Origin: Selenomonadaceae bacterium
GTDB lineage: Bacteria > Bacillota > Negativicutes > Selenomonadales > Selenomonadaceae
Direction: 5' to 3'
Assembly: GCA_017549815.1 (NCBI GenBank)
Contig: JAFYNH010000001.1
Location: 23,777 to 87,776 of the forward strand
DNA: 64,000 nt
How positions within the stretch are numbered: position 1 is the stretch's first letter; the number at the start of each line of letters is the position of its first letter. A model generated the notes under the pieces. The model worked only from the letters and a program-made list of their open reading frames with translations, searched no databases and was not told where the DNA came from. The position numbers and the translations under genes were made by a program. Positions 44,301 through 53,776 of this stretch are shown in pieces.

Positions 44301-47300
44301 TGAAAATCACTTGGTCAAATGATGACGACCTTGAAAGTACTTTCGTTGTCAACAAAGGCTCAATACAAATCGGGCACAATCTTTTCCGCATAGCTGAAGG
44401 CTCCGACATTGCAACCGATTTGAAAACTTTTGTTCCCGCGCTGTATTTCACGACTGCCGAAGCGGGCACTTACACAATCAACGGGCAAAAAATCACAACG
44501 TCCGCTGAAGGTTTGGCATTGACGGCGACAGATGATCAAATGGTCTTCAAGACGAGCGGCGACGTTGTTGAGTATAACGGAATGACTTTCACGGGCAACG
44601 GCAATGTCAGTCTCAAAGCTGATAATGTTGTATTGGGCGAGGGCGTTGAGGCAACGGGCTTTAGCGAAGATAAATCGTTCGTATTGGCGGAAGCCGGCAA
44701 CGTTACTGCCGATGCAAAAGTTTTCGAGCTTAGCAAGATTGAAGGAACGCCGAGAGAAATTCCGATGATAATCACGGTAACGGGTGCGCAGGACGGATTT
44801 GTTTTCAGTCGCACGTTGACTAAGGAAAGCGAAGCCTATCTTGACGACGCCCTTGACGATGAAAAATTCGGCAACTACAGTTCGTCTTATATCGGCAAAG
44901 TTTTCACTGAAAAATTTATCGCGGCGGGCGACAGCTCCTATAGAATCAGAACAGATGCAATCGGTCTGGAAGAAGTTATCGGCATTTCGGACGGCGCGAC
45001 GATTACGGGCGGTGCGAGCCTTGCCGATGAACCTACTTTGAGCTATTACAACCTTGTCACCGACACGACGGGCAAATTTACAATCGGCGAGAGAACTTAC
45101 AACGTAAGCGGCGATTCAAGCATTGCATTAAGGGCACGTTTTGAAGAAAATGCCGCGCCGTATGCCAGTATGGTTGACAGTTTAAACGGGACGATAAGCG
45201 GCGACTTCAGCGGCGGCAATTTCTCAATCAACGGCAGTTCCGCGCTGAAAATTATCAACGACACGGACATTTCTATCGTTGCGGACGAAAACGGTTATGA
45301 AATTCTCGGACTCGACGCGGGCGCAAAATTGCAAGTTTCGGCGGCTGATACTTACAAGGTCAATGGCACCGAAATTACGGCGGGCGCGTCATCTGTTATT
45401 GTAGGCACGGCGGACGGCAAAGCTCAACTTTATAACCTGCCTGCCACACTTGCAGATTTTATGTTGCATAAAACGGCGGCAGGTTATCCGCAAATGGCGG
45501 CTCTTGCTTTCCACCCCGACGAAGAAAATCCCGACGCGCCCACAAATTATCATTCGGTTGAAGAGTGGACGACTGCCGCGAAAGACGACTTGCAACTTAG
45601 CGCAATTCATTATTCGCCGGAAAATCCAACGGGCAAATGGGTTATTCTCGTTCACGGCTACGGCAAAAAGGGCGCGGCTATGAATGCGTTTGCCGAACCT
45701 TATCTTGCGCAGGGTTTGGACGTTTTAATTGTTGATCAACGTACCGCAGGCGATTCTGAGGGCGACTGGTTGACAATGGGCGTTGCTGAAGCAAATGATT
45801 TGGCGATTTGGACGCAAGAAATTGCAAAGACAAATGCCAACGCACAAATTACATTGCACGGCGTATCAATGGGCGCGGCAACAGTTATGCTCTGCGCGGC
45901 TCTTCCCGAAACTGAGAATGTTTCTGCGATTATCGAGGATTGCGGTTACGGAAATATCGCTGACGTGTTCGCTACTTTGCTTACTTATTATGGTTCTTCA
46001 CTTGGAGTAGGCGACGTTGACTATTACGAATTATTTGATGAGGTTGCCGCAGTCGCCGAAACATTAAACGGCGGTTATGATGTTGGTGACGCGGCTCCGA
46101 TTGAGTCCATTGGCGCAGTAATTGTTCCCTCACTGTTCATTCACGGCGCGGCTGATGGCGTTATTCCGAGCACTAATGCCGACGCTCTTTACGAGGCAAG
46201 CGGCGCAGAGAATAAAACTAAATTGATAATTGAAGGCGCGGGACACGCTCAAAGCATTGAACTTGATACCGAAGCTTATCTTGCGGCGGTTAAAAAGTTA
46301 ATCGATTCTTCGACTGAAGAAATCGGGGCATGGATTGATTCTGATGCTAACAATAAACTTCTGCGCGGAACGATTTATGACGACACGATAACCAACTCCG
46401 GCACCGCAGTCACGATTGAGGCACTCGGCGGCGACGATGGTATTATTAATAACGTTGACAGCTCGCTTGTTGCGGCGGAATTGGGAAACTTCATAGACGC
46501 TGGCGACGGCAACGATACGATTTACAGTTATCATACTTACAACCCGACGTTGCTCGGCGGCGCGGGTGATGATTCTATCGTTGTTGAGCGCGGACATAAA
46601 ACTTTTGCAGACGGCGGCAAAGGCAACGATACAATTATCGGAGTCAGCGAAGTTGGCGGCTGGGGAATGGGCGATTATGCGACAGTTCTCGGCGGCGCAG
46701 GTAACGACTATATAAATCCAATTTACTCCGCCAATGCTTCAATCGACGGTGGCAAAGGCGACGACACCATTCTTGCAAACGGCGCAAGCGCAACTATCGA
46801 CGGCGGCACGGGTAATAATTTAATCGTTTTGACGGACGATGAAGGCGGCGTAAAGGGAAAATTTGTCGTCTTGAACGGCAACACGACCGTAGAAAGTTTC
46901 AACACGGGCTTTGAAACAGATTTAGACCCGGAAATGGGCGAAGGCACCGATACCGTTTACATAAAAGGCGAGTCTCCCGCCGTTGACTTCAAAGCGGACG
47001 GCTTGACGCTTTACTATGACGATGACAAAACAAAGTCCTTGACATTCTCCGACATAAATAAAACGGAAAAACTCAATCTCTACTACGAACAAAGCCTTAA
47101 ATCCGTCGCGGAAGTTTTCATTGCCGATAATGAATGGTATTCCGTAACCGAAAATGATTTATCCGTCAGAGATGATAGCGAATTGTGGTTTGTCGGCGCA
47201 ACCGCCAAGATGAATCATGGTATCGACTTCGGCGGCATTTCCGACGCGCTTAATATAACGCTCAACACCGACTATGAAGCGGACGTTGACAGTTTCAGAA

Positions 47301-50300
47301 TTAACAACATTCACTCGATTAAGGGCGGCGCAGGCTTAACGACAATCACCGGCTCCGACAAAGACGACACGATTATTGCTGGCACAGGCAAGACGACGAT
47401 TGACGGCGGCGACGGCAAAAATTTAATCGACTTGAACGACAGCTCTGCCGCGCAGATTGTTTTGAACGGACAAACGACTGTCGAAGGATTCCAGACGGGC
47501 TTTGGCGAAGGCACCGATACCGTTTATATAAAGGGCGAGTCTCCCGCTGTCGATTTCAAAGCGGACGGACTGACGCTTTACTATGACGATGACAAAACAA
47601 AGTCCTTGACATTCTCCGACATAAATAAAACGGAAAAACTCAATCTCTACTACGAGGCAAGCCTTAAAGCTGTCGCGGAAGTTTTCATTGCCGATGATGA
47701 ATGGTATTCCGTAACCGAAAATGATTTGTCCGTCAGAGATGACAGCGAATTGTGGTTTGTCGGCGCAACAGCCAAGATGAATCATGGTATCGACTTCGGC
47801 GGCATTTCCGACGCGCTTAATATAACGCTTAACACCGACTACGAGGCGGACGTTGACAGTTTCAGGATTAACAACATTCATTCGATTAAGGGCGGCGCAG
47901 GCTTAACGACAATCACCGGCTCCGATAAGGACGACACGATTATTGCCGGCACCGGTTCAACGACGATTGACGCGGGCGCGGGCAATAATTTAATCAACCT
48001 TGAAGACGCCGAAAGTGCTCTTATTCAACTCGCGGGCAATACGACTGTCAAAGGATTCCAGACCGGATTTGGCGAAGGCACCGACACCATTTATATTGAT
48101 GGCGACCCTGCCGGCGTTGAGTTCAAAGACGGCGTATTGGCTTTCGGTAACAGCACCGACAGTTTGACCATGAGCGACATAACGACGACCGCGAAAGTCA
48201 ACATATACCACAAGAGAAGAGAAGTCCTGAATAAGGGCGTCTTCATAGCTGCAGGCGATTGGTATAAAGTCGAGGACTCCGATTTGACTGTAAACGCGGG
48301 CGAAGAAGTTTATTTCGTGGGCACCTCAGCCGACCCCGAAGCAGGCGTCGACTTCAGCGGCATTAGTTCCGCCCTCAACGTCACGATTGATACCGCCTAC
48401 ATAGACAGCGAAGATTATGTACCCGGTACGACAATGTGGGTTAATGGCGCACACTCGCTTAAAGGCGGCGCGGGCAATACGACAATCACCGGCTCCAACT
48501 TAAGCGATACGATTTTTGCGGGCGCGGGCAAGACGACGATTAACGCTGGCGCGGGCGATGATACCGTTGACTTGACAGGCTCAAGCGGAAATAATCTGAT
48601 TAAATACGCGGCGGGCGACGGCAACGACGTTATCACGGGCTTTAATAAAAATTCGACACTTAACGTTTCGGGCAATGATTATTCTACGGCGAAGAGCGGC
48701 AACGATTTAATTCTTACTGTCGGCGACGATTCAATCACTCTCGAAGACGCCGCAACCTTGAACAATCCCAACATTATCGGTACTAAAAAAATGTCGACCG
48801 AAGACATTATCAAAGAATTTGCTCCGAATCACTCCAGCGTTGTCTCGGCTGAAGACACTGGCAAAAAAGATATATCGCTTACAGGCGGCGACTTGGCAGT
48901 TGTCGAGAAAACAGACGCGAAAGTCAGCATAGTTGCGAGTAAATCGACTGATACTATCTTTAGCGAAGGCGAAAATGTCACTGTGAGCTTGACGGGCGGC
49001 GCAACGAATTTGATTGCGGCGGGCGGCAAGATGACTGTCGAGAACTACAACGCCACGACGGGCGCGGCTTTCGTCACAAGCTACGACGATATTTTCGAGG
49101 CGGTTGACAAAGGCAAACTTTATTTTAATAAGGGTAAGCTGTCAATCGATTCGGCGGCGATTGTCGATTTTAACGGAATGAACAGCGGTGTTATAAACTT
49201 CTACGACGCGAGCGGCGAACTTCAAAAGGTCGCGCAAGCGGCTTCCGACGAGTCACTTGACTTGAGCAAGGAAACGGACGACTTGATTCTTGCTGCCGAT
49301 ACATATTCGACGCTCATTAGCGGCAAGGGCAACGACTCGCTCTTTGCCTTCTCCGGCAGTAAAGTCGACGCGGGCGCGGGTAAAAACTATATCGAGATAG
49401 AAACCACAAATGATGACAGCGTGACAATTTCCTTGAGCGGCGGCAAGACGACAATCGCGAACTTCAAGGCGGGCTTTGACGACACGAGCGACCGTTTATT
49501 CTTTGGCGTGAAAGACACTGTCGATTTCAAATTTGACGGCACAGACCTTAAAGTTTATAACAACGGCGAACTGCGTGGCATTGTGTCCAATATCGCAGAC
49601 AACGCGCCCTTCGTGAACATTTTGACGGAAGATGATAATGCTCCCGTGAAAGTTGTCGTCGCGCAGAAAGACGCTGTTATCACTGTTGACGACGAACTTG
49701 CTGACCTTTATATTGGCAATAAATCGGGCGTTGACTTCACGAATTACGAAAGCGACCTTATGGTAAATCTCGGCTCGACGGAAGATAGTGTTGGCACCGG
49801 CGAAGTTCTGTTTTCTGGCATAAATCAAATCACGGTCGGCGGCGGCATGAATACGCTGATTGGTTCTTCGGCGAATGAAACTTTGACGGGCAATGACAAC
49901 GGCACGACCGAATTTGTCTTCGGCAAGGGCAATGGACGCGACGTTATTAAAAACTTCAACTTCACAGAGGACAAAATCAGCGTCGGCGACGAAACTATTA
50001 CAGCGGTTGTTCTTAAAGAAAATAACGTTCGTATGCAAATCGACGGCGACGGCTGGATAACCCTTGAAGACGCGAAGGGCAAAAACTTCAAGATTAATGA
50101 CTTCGTTGCTAAAGTTGACGAAAATATCGAATACGACGACGCGGCTAATTTCTACGTTGCGACGGCTAAAAATGCAAAGGTGACTGTTGCGGACGAGGCG
50201 GAGATTTGGCTTGACGGCTCGCACGGGAAAACTTTCGTTGGCGATGTAAAAACTCTTGACGCCACAAAATCCGACGGCAAAAATACTTTGGCGGGCAACG

Positions 50301-50641
50301 ACCTTGACAACACAATCAGCGCGGGCGTAGGCGACGCTAGCTTATGGGGCGGCAATGGCGGCGATGATTTACTTGTCGGCGGCGCAAGTAAAAACATGTT
50401 CTTCTACGCTTACGGCAACGGCAACGACACAATCAAAAACGCGAATTCCGGCGATACGGTTTATCTTGCGGGCATTACGATTGACCAAATCGCCTCAACA
50501 GAAATTGCTCAAGGCACCGTCGCGATTAATTTCAAGGACGGCGGCAAGCTCAATGTTGAGAGTTCAAACGCGGTTGAATTTGCATTGGAGGGCGCGACTT
50601 ACCTTGCCGATCACTCGACGGGCACTTGGCAACAAAAATAA
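41381..50641 (+). CDS. Giant surface protein with embedded alpha/beta hydrolase and RTX repeats
   Basis: 3086 residues, AGGAGG 7 bases before the ATG. It starts MSNFIFDLQRFA, a start motif I associate with giant Negativicutes proteins, without a signal peptide. Residues to about 1370 are beta-rich repeats of 100-200 residues. Residues about 1377-1645 are a full alpha/beta hydrolase: oxyanion segment VILVHGYG, nucleophile Ser1496 in HGVSMGA, Asp1592 in HGAADGVIP, His1622 in GAGHAQS. RTX-like repeats follow (about 1665-1820), then two nearly identical 189-residue modules (from 1853 and 2042) and a third divergent one, then more RTX and a C-terminal GGNGGDDLLVGG block with FFYAYGNGNDTI. Likely secreted by a type I route and calcium-dependent; a lipase/esterase or peptidase-like activity is possible. 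The gene ends 12 bases before a GGDEF/EAL gene. Confidence 0.8.
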   Translation: MSNFIFDLQRFADVTISAGETYALDGVTYTALTDAQLNLDSDNKISGIASGKVTAVVTGAENSPTAAFDATDGEFNFTASGVDGAFVITGNGLGYMLSGGSVTMSADEFEGNAGVQKLSFTKDSSISIGKDGKAINVVAKEDSTFHTWLTDKSIIYCKLDGDSADFDVSLAFNGEKIIGNTLTFGGRISYSPAQGTIALINDGKNPDTKDSFASFNLGNYKFQMATDGKTVVAGLKVADDGTISINYPLEDYNKTHLTVSRGDTPIFDGNLTVSDGSIGFNPVTKAISLSDGTKISTAFGDYEVTATAAGDAAVSVTMTSAGLSITPVKGDGTLNLKLSSEIGSMSANLEVLSGSFILGENGTLTVTKDTELQIDFGGGYIVKFKTTDDAGGKISLGAGGLTFTPNIDDGHLELTITKGDETRSATLDVTGTVTYNLDGSISLAQGTVVKNHFNSGANLTITAKTDSDGSIIFNPSSGLTITNNLLGALKATLEHDTIFVFDDIIGSITYNSGKVTVHDGTTAVSWFEASDYQSAKGTCSSTGGDTMIDFASPMQVYSVAEGATYKVEEAEEFWELSRGNLCGTFYEGETVYLLTEGSVVNANESIKFLLESAGNYTLNGMKVTTTTDNAKVVLTDYDTIIVDGISYTPLDENVTLTIGENGATVAGGKVTMQMEGFDIALSEDVTDGSISYNSTTNKFTVKAGTKSYLGEGKFPDQFVAKNDFDISVTKTDDGKFKFSLGDESIAFDLTRNGKAIMGSTITLDGSIIVDPTNNEISLPKDTVITMTPGTGKTLKITALDDAGGELTLANGGLRFKPNENDGALEFNFVDAERKATLDVTGAFTYKGLGALSLEDGTVANLTWTDGTELKITSSGSTGSIGIDPDKGIKITSDDENLDMTLTTPYMSTDISGIKGTIYYKEGNVSFDENSKIIATTTLGGQPILTTLETIDGTGHISFSGTTNGIVYSADTGAMKITWSNDDDLESTFVVNKGSIQIGHNLFRIAEGSDIATDLKTFVPALYFTTAEAGTYTINGQKITTSAEGLALTATDDQMVFKTSGDVVEYNGMTFTGNGNVSLKADNVVLGEGVEATGFSEDKSFVLAEAGNVTADAKVFELSKIEGTPREIPMIITVTGAQDGFVFSRTLTKESEAYLDDALDDEKFGNYSSSYIGKVFTEKFIAAGDSSYRIRTDAIGLEEVIGISDGATITGGASLADEPTLSYYNLVTDTTGKFTIGERTYNVSGDSSIALRARFEENAAPYASMVDSLNGTISGDFSGGNFSINGSSALKIINDTDISIVADENGYEILGLDAGAKLQVSAADTYKVNGTEITAGASSVIVGTADGKAQLYNLPATLADFMLHKTAAGYPQMAALAFHPDEENPDAPTNYHSVEEWTTAAKDDLQLSAIHYSPENPTGKWVILVHGYGKKGAAMNAFAEPYLAQGLDVLIVDQRTAGDSEGDWLTMGVAEANDLAIWTQEIAKTNANAQITLHGVSMGAATVMLCAALPETENVSAIIEDCGYGNIADVFATLLTYYGSSLGVGDVDYYELFDEVAAVAETLNGGYDVGDAAPIESIGAVIVPSLFIHGAADGVIPSTNADALYEASGAENKTKLIIEGAGHAQSIELDTEAYLAAVKKLIDSSTEEIGAWIDSDANNKLLRGTIYDDTITNSGTAVTIEALGGDDGIINNVDSSLVAAELGNFIDAGDGNDTIYSYHTYNPTLLGGAGDDSIVVERGHKTFADGGKGNDTIIGVSEVGGWGMGDYATVLGGAGNDYINPIYSANASIDGGKGDDTILANGASATIDGGTGNNLIVLTDDEGGVKGKFVVLNGNTTVESFNTGFETDLDPEMGEGTDTVYIKGESPAVDFKADGLTLYYDDDKTKSLTFSDINKTEKLNLYYEQSLKSVAEVFIADNEWYSVTENDLSVRDDSELWFVGATAKMNHGIDFGGISDALNITLNTDYEADVDSFRINNIHSIKGGAGLTTITGSDKDDTIIAGTGKTTIDGGDGKNLIDLNDSSAAQIVLNGQTTVEGFQTGFGEGTDTVYIKGESPAVDFKADGLTLYYDDDKTKSLTFSDINKTEKLNLYYEASLKAVAEVFIADDEWYSVTENDLSVRDDSELWFVGATAKMNHGIDFGGISDALNITLNTDYEADVDSFRINNIHSIKGGAGLTTITGSDKDDTIIAGTGSTTIDAGAGNNLINLEDAESALIQLAGNTTVKGFQTGFGEGTDTIYIDGDPAGVEFKDGVLAFGNSTDSLTMSDITTTAKVNIYHKRREVLNKGVFIAAGDWYKVEDSDLTVNAGEEVYFVGTSADPEAGVDFSGISSALNVTIDTAYIDSEDYVPGTTMWVNGAHSLKGGAGNTTITGSNLSDTIFAGAGKTTINAGAGDDTVDLTGSSGNNLIKYAAGDGNDVITGFNKNSTLNVSGNDYSTAKSGNDLILTVGDDSITLEDAATLNNPNIIGTKKMSTEDIIKEFAPNHSSVVSAEDTGKKDISLTGGDLAVVEKTDAKVSIVASKSTDTIFSEGENVTVSLTGGATNLIAAGGKMTVENYNATTGAAFVTSYDDIFEAVDKGKLYFNKGKLSIDSAAIVDFNGMNSGVINFYDASGELQKVAQAASDESLDLSKETDDLILAADTYSTLISGKGNDSLFAFSGSKVDAGAGKNYIEIETTNDDSVTISLSGGKTTIANFKAGFDDTSDRLFFGVKDTVDFKFDGTDLKVYNNGELRGIVSNIADNAPFVNILTEDDNAPVKVVVAQKDAVITVDDELADLYIGNKSGVDFTNYESDLMVNLGSTEDSVGTGEVLFSGINQITVGGGMNTLIGSSANETLTGNDNGTTEFVFGKGNGRDVIKNFNFTEDKISVGDETITAVVLKENNVRMQIDGDGWITLEDAKGKNFKINDFVAKVDENIEYDDAANFYVATAKNAKVTVADEAEIWLDGSHGKTFVGDVKTLDATKSDGKNTLAGNDLDNTISAGVGDASLWGGNGGDDLLVGGASKNMFFYAYGNGNDTIKNANSGDTVYLAGITIDQIASTEIAQGTVAINFKDGGKLNVESSNAVEFALEGATYLADHSTGTWQQK
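46938..48640 (+). repeat. 567-base tandem modules in the giant hydrolase gene
   Basis: GCGAAGGCACCGATACC starts copies at 46938 and 47505, and a close variant starts a third at 48072: two identical steps of 567 bases (189 residues). Copies 1 and 2 encode nearly identical protein (VYIKGESPAVDFKADG onward); copy 3 has diverged throughout but keeps the same order. The match of 1 and 2 at DNA level, with few silent changes, points to recent duplication or gene conversion. Confidence 0.85.
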
Positions 50642-50653
50642 GGGAGTGAATTT

Positions 50654-52309
50654 ATGACAGAAAAAATCGAACACAGAAAAATTCTTGACGATTTGTTTAA
50701 CGCTTACACGATGATAGGGCGCGGCAATTACGTTGGAGTTTACGACGCGAAAGATAAATTGACGCGCTTTAGTCCTGCCGCCGTTGAGCTTTTCGGCTTA
50801 TCGGGCGAATATCTTTCTTTGGAAGAAATGGATTGGACTAAGTACATTTATTCCGAAGACAAATTCCTTTTCACTAAGACGATTAAAAATTTGGTGGACG
50901 GCGAAGCTAAGGGCTACGATTTAACATGTCGGACGCGGCTCAAAGACGGCTCCTTTGCTAATCTGCGTTATATCGGCGCGACGGTTTTTGACGCGGAGGG
51001 CAAGCCCGACATTATCGGCGGGATTATCATCAACGAGGGATTAGCTGAGACGACCGATTTGATTACGTTGTTGCCGAATCAGTATGGTTTTCTGCGCGAC
51101 TTATCCGCCGCGATTGAGCTGAAAAAGAAATGCGTCATTGTCTTATGCGGCGTCAATCGCATGAACAGCATTAACGATGAACATGGTTATGCGTTCGGCA
51201 ACGCGGTTTTACAACAAGCGGGCTGGCTCCTTCAAGAAGCGGTCGGGCAGGACGGCACAGTTTATCGCATGGACGGCGCGAGGTTTGCGTTTTTAACGGA
51301 AAGTCTTTCGCCCGAAGAAGTTGCTGTTCGCTATGAAAAACTTCGCCGAGCCGCGCAGGCAGGTTTACCCGTAGAAAATGTTCGCCAAGTTTTATCGATT
51401 AATGGCGGTATGATTTACTTCGAGGGCAGTTCTGCTGACGAACGGACGATTTTAGCCGCTTTGAATTTTGTTTATAACGAGTCGAAGTTTTATCACAATG
51501 GCAAGCTGGTCAACTACAATGGCGCGATTGGCATGAATACGCATGAGTCGCTTGAGTTGCTGGTTGAAGTTCGCGACGCTATTTTAATGGACTGCGAGAA
51601 TTTTTCTCTGCGTTATCAACCAGTTTTCGACGCGAAGACGGAGAAATTAACAGCGGTCGAGGCGTTGCTTTGTTGGCACAGCGACAGATTTGGAGATGTT
51701 CCGCCGTCGGCATATGTCCCCGTTATTGAGCGTGATTATCTGTTCGAGGAGCTGGGATATTGGATTTTGCGCCGTGCAATGGAAGACGGTATGAGACTTT
51801 TGGCGATAGACCCGAAATTGAATTTGAACGTAAACATTTCTCCCGCGCAGATTGTCGACGACTTCTTATTTGAAGAGATAGAAAAGATTTCAAAGTCGGT
51901 CGGGTTCCCGATGAAAAATCTCTGCTTTGAATTGACGCAAAGTTGTCGCCTTATCGAGTCCGATATTTTACGGAGAATAGTCCGCGCCTTGAAACGCAAA
52001 GGGATTCTTTGTCTGATTGACGATTTCGGGAGCGGCGTGGCGTCGATAGATTTCCTGCGCGACCTTTCGCCGAATTACATTAAGCTTGAGCGCGATTACA
52101 TTTTGAACATAAAAAATAAGCCCGGCAACTTGCAGATTGTTCAGCACTTATCGAAGTTGGCGGTTGATTTGGGCACGAAAGTTTGTTTAAAGGGCGTGGA
52201 AGATGCCGCGATTCTTGAAATTACTAAAACTCTTCCCGCGACGAACATTCAAGGGAATTTTTATGCTGGAGCGATAACTTTGGACGAGGTTATAAAGCGG
52301 TATCTTTAA
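50654..52309 (+). CDS. PAS-GGDEF-EAL protein, both catalytic sites altered
   Basis: 551 residues. PAS-like domain at about 15-130 (YVGVYDAKDKLTRFSPAAVELFG), GGDEF domain at about 135-290, EAL domain at about 300-551. The GGDEF signature reads DGARF (YRMDGARFAFL), so cyclase activity is unlikely. In EAL, the first motif is EALL, and NVNIS, FELTQS and DDFGSG are present, but the usual KID reads KLE and the usual EGVE reads KGVE, losing one conserved glutamate. It may bind rather than break c-di-GMP. It follows the giant surface gene by 12 bases with its own GGGAG site, so the two are probably co-expressed, suggesting control of the surface protein. Confidence 0.85.
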   Translation: MTEKIEHRKILDDLFNAYTMIGRGNYVGVYDAKDKLTRFSPAAVELFGLSGEYLSLEEMDWTKYIYSEDKFLFTKTIKNLVDGEAKGYDLTCRTRLKDGSFANLRYIGATVFDAEGKPDIIGGIIINEGLAETTDLITLLPNQYGFLRDLSAAIELKKKCVIVLCGVNRMNSINDEHGYAFGNAVLQQAGWLLQEAVGQDGTVYRMDGARFAFLTESLSPEEVAVRYEKLRRAAQAGLPVENVRQVLSINGGMIYFEGSSADERTILAALNFVYNESKFYHNGKLVNYNGAIGMNTHESLELLVEVRDAILMDCENFSLRYQPVFDAKTEKLTAVEALLCWHSDRFGDVPPSAYVPVIERDYLFEELGYWILRRAMEDGMRLLAIDPKLNLNVNISPAQIVDDFLFEEIEKISKSVGFPMKNLCFELTQSCRLIESDILRRIVRALKRKGILCLIDDFGSGVASIDFLRDLSPNYIKLERDYILNIKNKPGNLQIVQHLSKLAVDLGTKVCLKGVEDAAILEITKTLPATNIQGNFYAGAITLDEVIKRYL

Positions 52310-52322
52310 GCAAAAAAATTAG

Positions 52323-52355
52323 GCGATGAGTTCAAAAGCTCAACGCTTTTTTTTT
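52323..52355 (+). terminator. Terminator after the GGDEF/EAL gene (possibly bidirectional)
   Basis: GCGATGAG/CTCAACGC stem with one mismatch and an 8-base loop, nine T after it on the plus strand. On the minus strand the same stem is followed by TAATTTTTTT, so it could also stop the response-regulator transcript. Confidence 0.7.
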
Positions 52356-52357
52356 AT

Positions 52358-52425
52358 TAGGAACTAGGAAATAGTTTTTAGGAACTAGTAGGAATTAGTT
52401 CCTAGAAACTCGCTCCTAGTTCCTA
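52358..52425. repeat. TAGGAAC palindromic array between convergent genes
   Basis: Left arm TAGGAAC, TAGGAAA, TAGTTTT, TAGGAAC, TAG, TAGGAAT; right arm TAGTTCC, TAGAAAC, TCGCTCC, TAGTTCC, TAG. It ends within two bases of the response-regulator stop codon. Confidence 0.85.
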
Positions 52426-52426
52426 G

Positions 52427-53740
52427 TCAAGCATCCAATACCGCCCATTCATGCGTAAAGTAAAAATTTTGGCTCTCTGGTAAATTGTTCCAATTTTCCA
52501 TGACGCGACTAACTGCGCGGGTAACGTCATGAAGTCCGTCAGTATTCGTAAGCAGAATAAGAAATTGATTCGAGCCGTTCTGCGAAACAATATCACCGCG
52601 CCTTAAAGTATTGTGTAAGCACTCCATAAATTTTTCGCCCGCAGATTTAAGGGACATAGTCTTATCGTCGCCTTTTCTCTTAAGCGCGAGGAGCACAATA
52701 CAAATCGTCTTGCCGTAACCTGCGCGGGTTCTCTTAAGGAAACGATAAATATTGCGGAAACTCTCGAAGGGCAGGATATATGCGCCCGGCTCTTTGTTAC
52801 GTTCGGCAAGAATCATTTCGACCTGCGCGAGCGTGACGACAGTCTCAACGGTTTCTTCGGGCGCGTCTTCGTTGAAAATGTTGTAGCCGTGCTTGCCGTT
52901 CTGCTTGACGATATAAAGGGCTTTATCGGCTTTTTTGTAAAGCTCCTTAAAATCGGTGCCAGCTTGCGGAACAAGGACACAGCCGATTGACGCGCCGAGC
53001 GGGATATTCATATCCTCACCCATTAACTTTTTAGCCGCCTCAGTAATTTTTTCGTTAATGAATTGAGTTTTAGCGGCAATGGATTTTTCGTCCTGAATGC
53101 CGTAACAAAAGGCAACAAATTCGTCGCCGCCCATACGCCCGATTAAATCTGAAGAACGCATAGTTGCCCGCAAAATGTCAGCGAAGGCAATTAGAATTTT
53201 ATCGCCCATAGCGTGCCCGTGAATGTCATTGACGAGCTTAAAGCTGTCTAAGTCAATCATCATGAGCGAGCCGACGGATTTCTTGCAAATTTTCTTGAGT
53301 TCTTCTTCCGACGTGCCCTTATTAAATAAACCTGTCAGCGCGTCAGTCGTAGAGATTTTAGTTAAATCCTGTATCTCGTTGACGGTACGGAGGATATTGG
53401 CGACGCGACGTTGAAGAACTTCGGGAGTAAATGGCTTGTGAATAAAATCCATTGCGCCATTATCAAAGCCTCTGCTCTCGACCTCTTCGCTCCTATCGGA
53501 CGTCATGAACATGAACGGGATTTTTTTATGAAACTCGTTTTGCAATTCGATTTGCATTTCGTAACCTGTCATGCCCGGCATTCGGAAATCGGAAAGTACC
53601 ATATCGGGCTTTTCATTACGATAAACTTCCATTGCTTCCTTTGCCGACGCCGCGCAGACAGTTTCGTATTGTCCTTCCAACATAAATCCTGTCATTTCTC
53701 GCAGAACATCCACGTCATCAACTATTAAAATTTTTTTCAT
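52427..53740 (-). CDS. Response regulator with GGDEF domain and a degenerate second GGDEF
   Basis: 437 residues. Receiver domain 1-120: acidic pair DD at 8-9, phosphorylation site Asp51 in VLSDFRMPGM, lysine in FIHKPFTP. GGDEF domain about 130-290 with intact RMGGDEFVAF and an RSSD inhibitory-site motif five residues before it, so it should make c-di-GMP and be feedback inhibited. Residues about 305-437 look like a second GGDEF fold with the signature changed to NGSNQF. No histidine kinase is adjacent. cheX lies 36 bases upstream on the same strand, pointing to signalling linked to motility or surface state. Confidence 0.88.
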   Translation of the reverse strand: MKKILIVDDVDVLREMTGFMLEGQYETVCAASAKEAMEVYRNEKPDMVLSDFRMPGMTGYEMQIELQNEFHKKIPFMFMTSDRSEEVESRGFDNGAMDFIHKPFTPEVLQRRVANILRTVNEIQDLTKISTTDALTGLFNKGTSEEELKKICKKSVGSLMMIDLDSFKLVNDIHGHAMGDKILIAFADILRATMRSSDLIGRMGGDEFVAFCYGIQDEKSIAAKTQFINEKITEAAKKLMGEDMNIPLGASIGCVLVPQAGTDFKELYKKADKALYIVKQNGKHGYNIFNEDAPEETVETVVTLAQVEMILAERNKEPGAYILPFESFRNIYRFLKRTRAGYGKTICIVLLALKRKGDDKTMSLKSAGEKFMECLHNTLRRGDIVSQNGSNQFLILLTNTDGLHDVTRAVSRVMENWNNLPESQNFYFTHEWAVLDA

Positions 53741-53776
53741 GGCAAAACCCTCACAGGTCGAGACCTCTCATAGGGA

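Noticed and set aside
49496..50224. A 242-codon open frame on the minus strand inside the 3086-residue gene
   Set aside because: It is antisense to a clearly coding, biased frame and has no ribosome site, signal or recognisable motif. Repetitive GC-rich coding sequence often gives long antisense frames.
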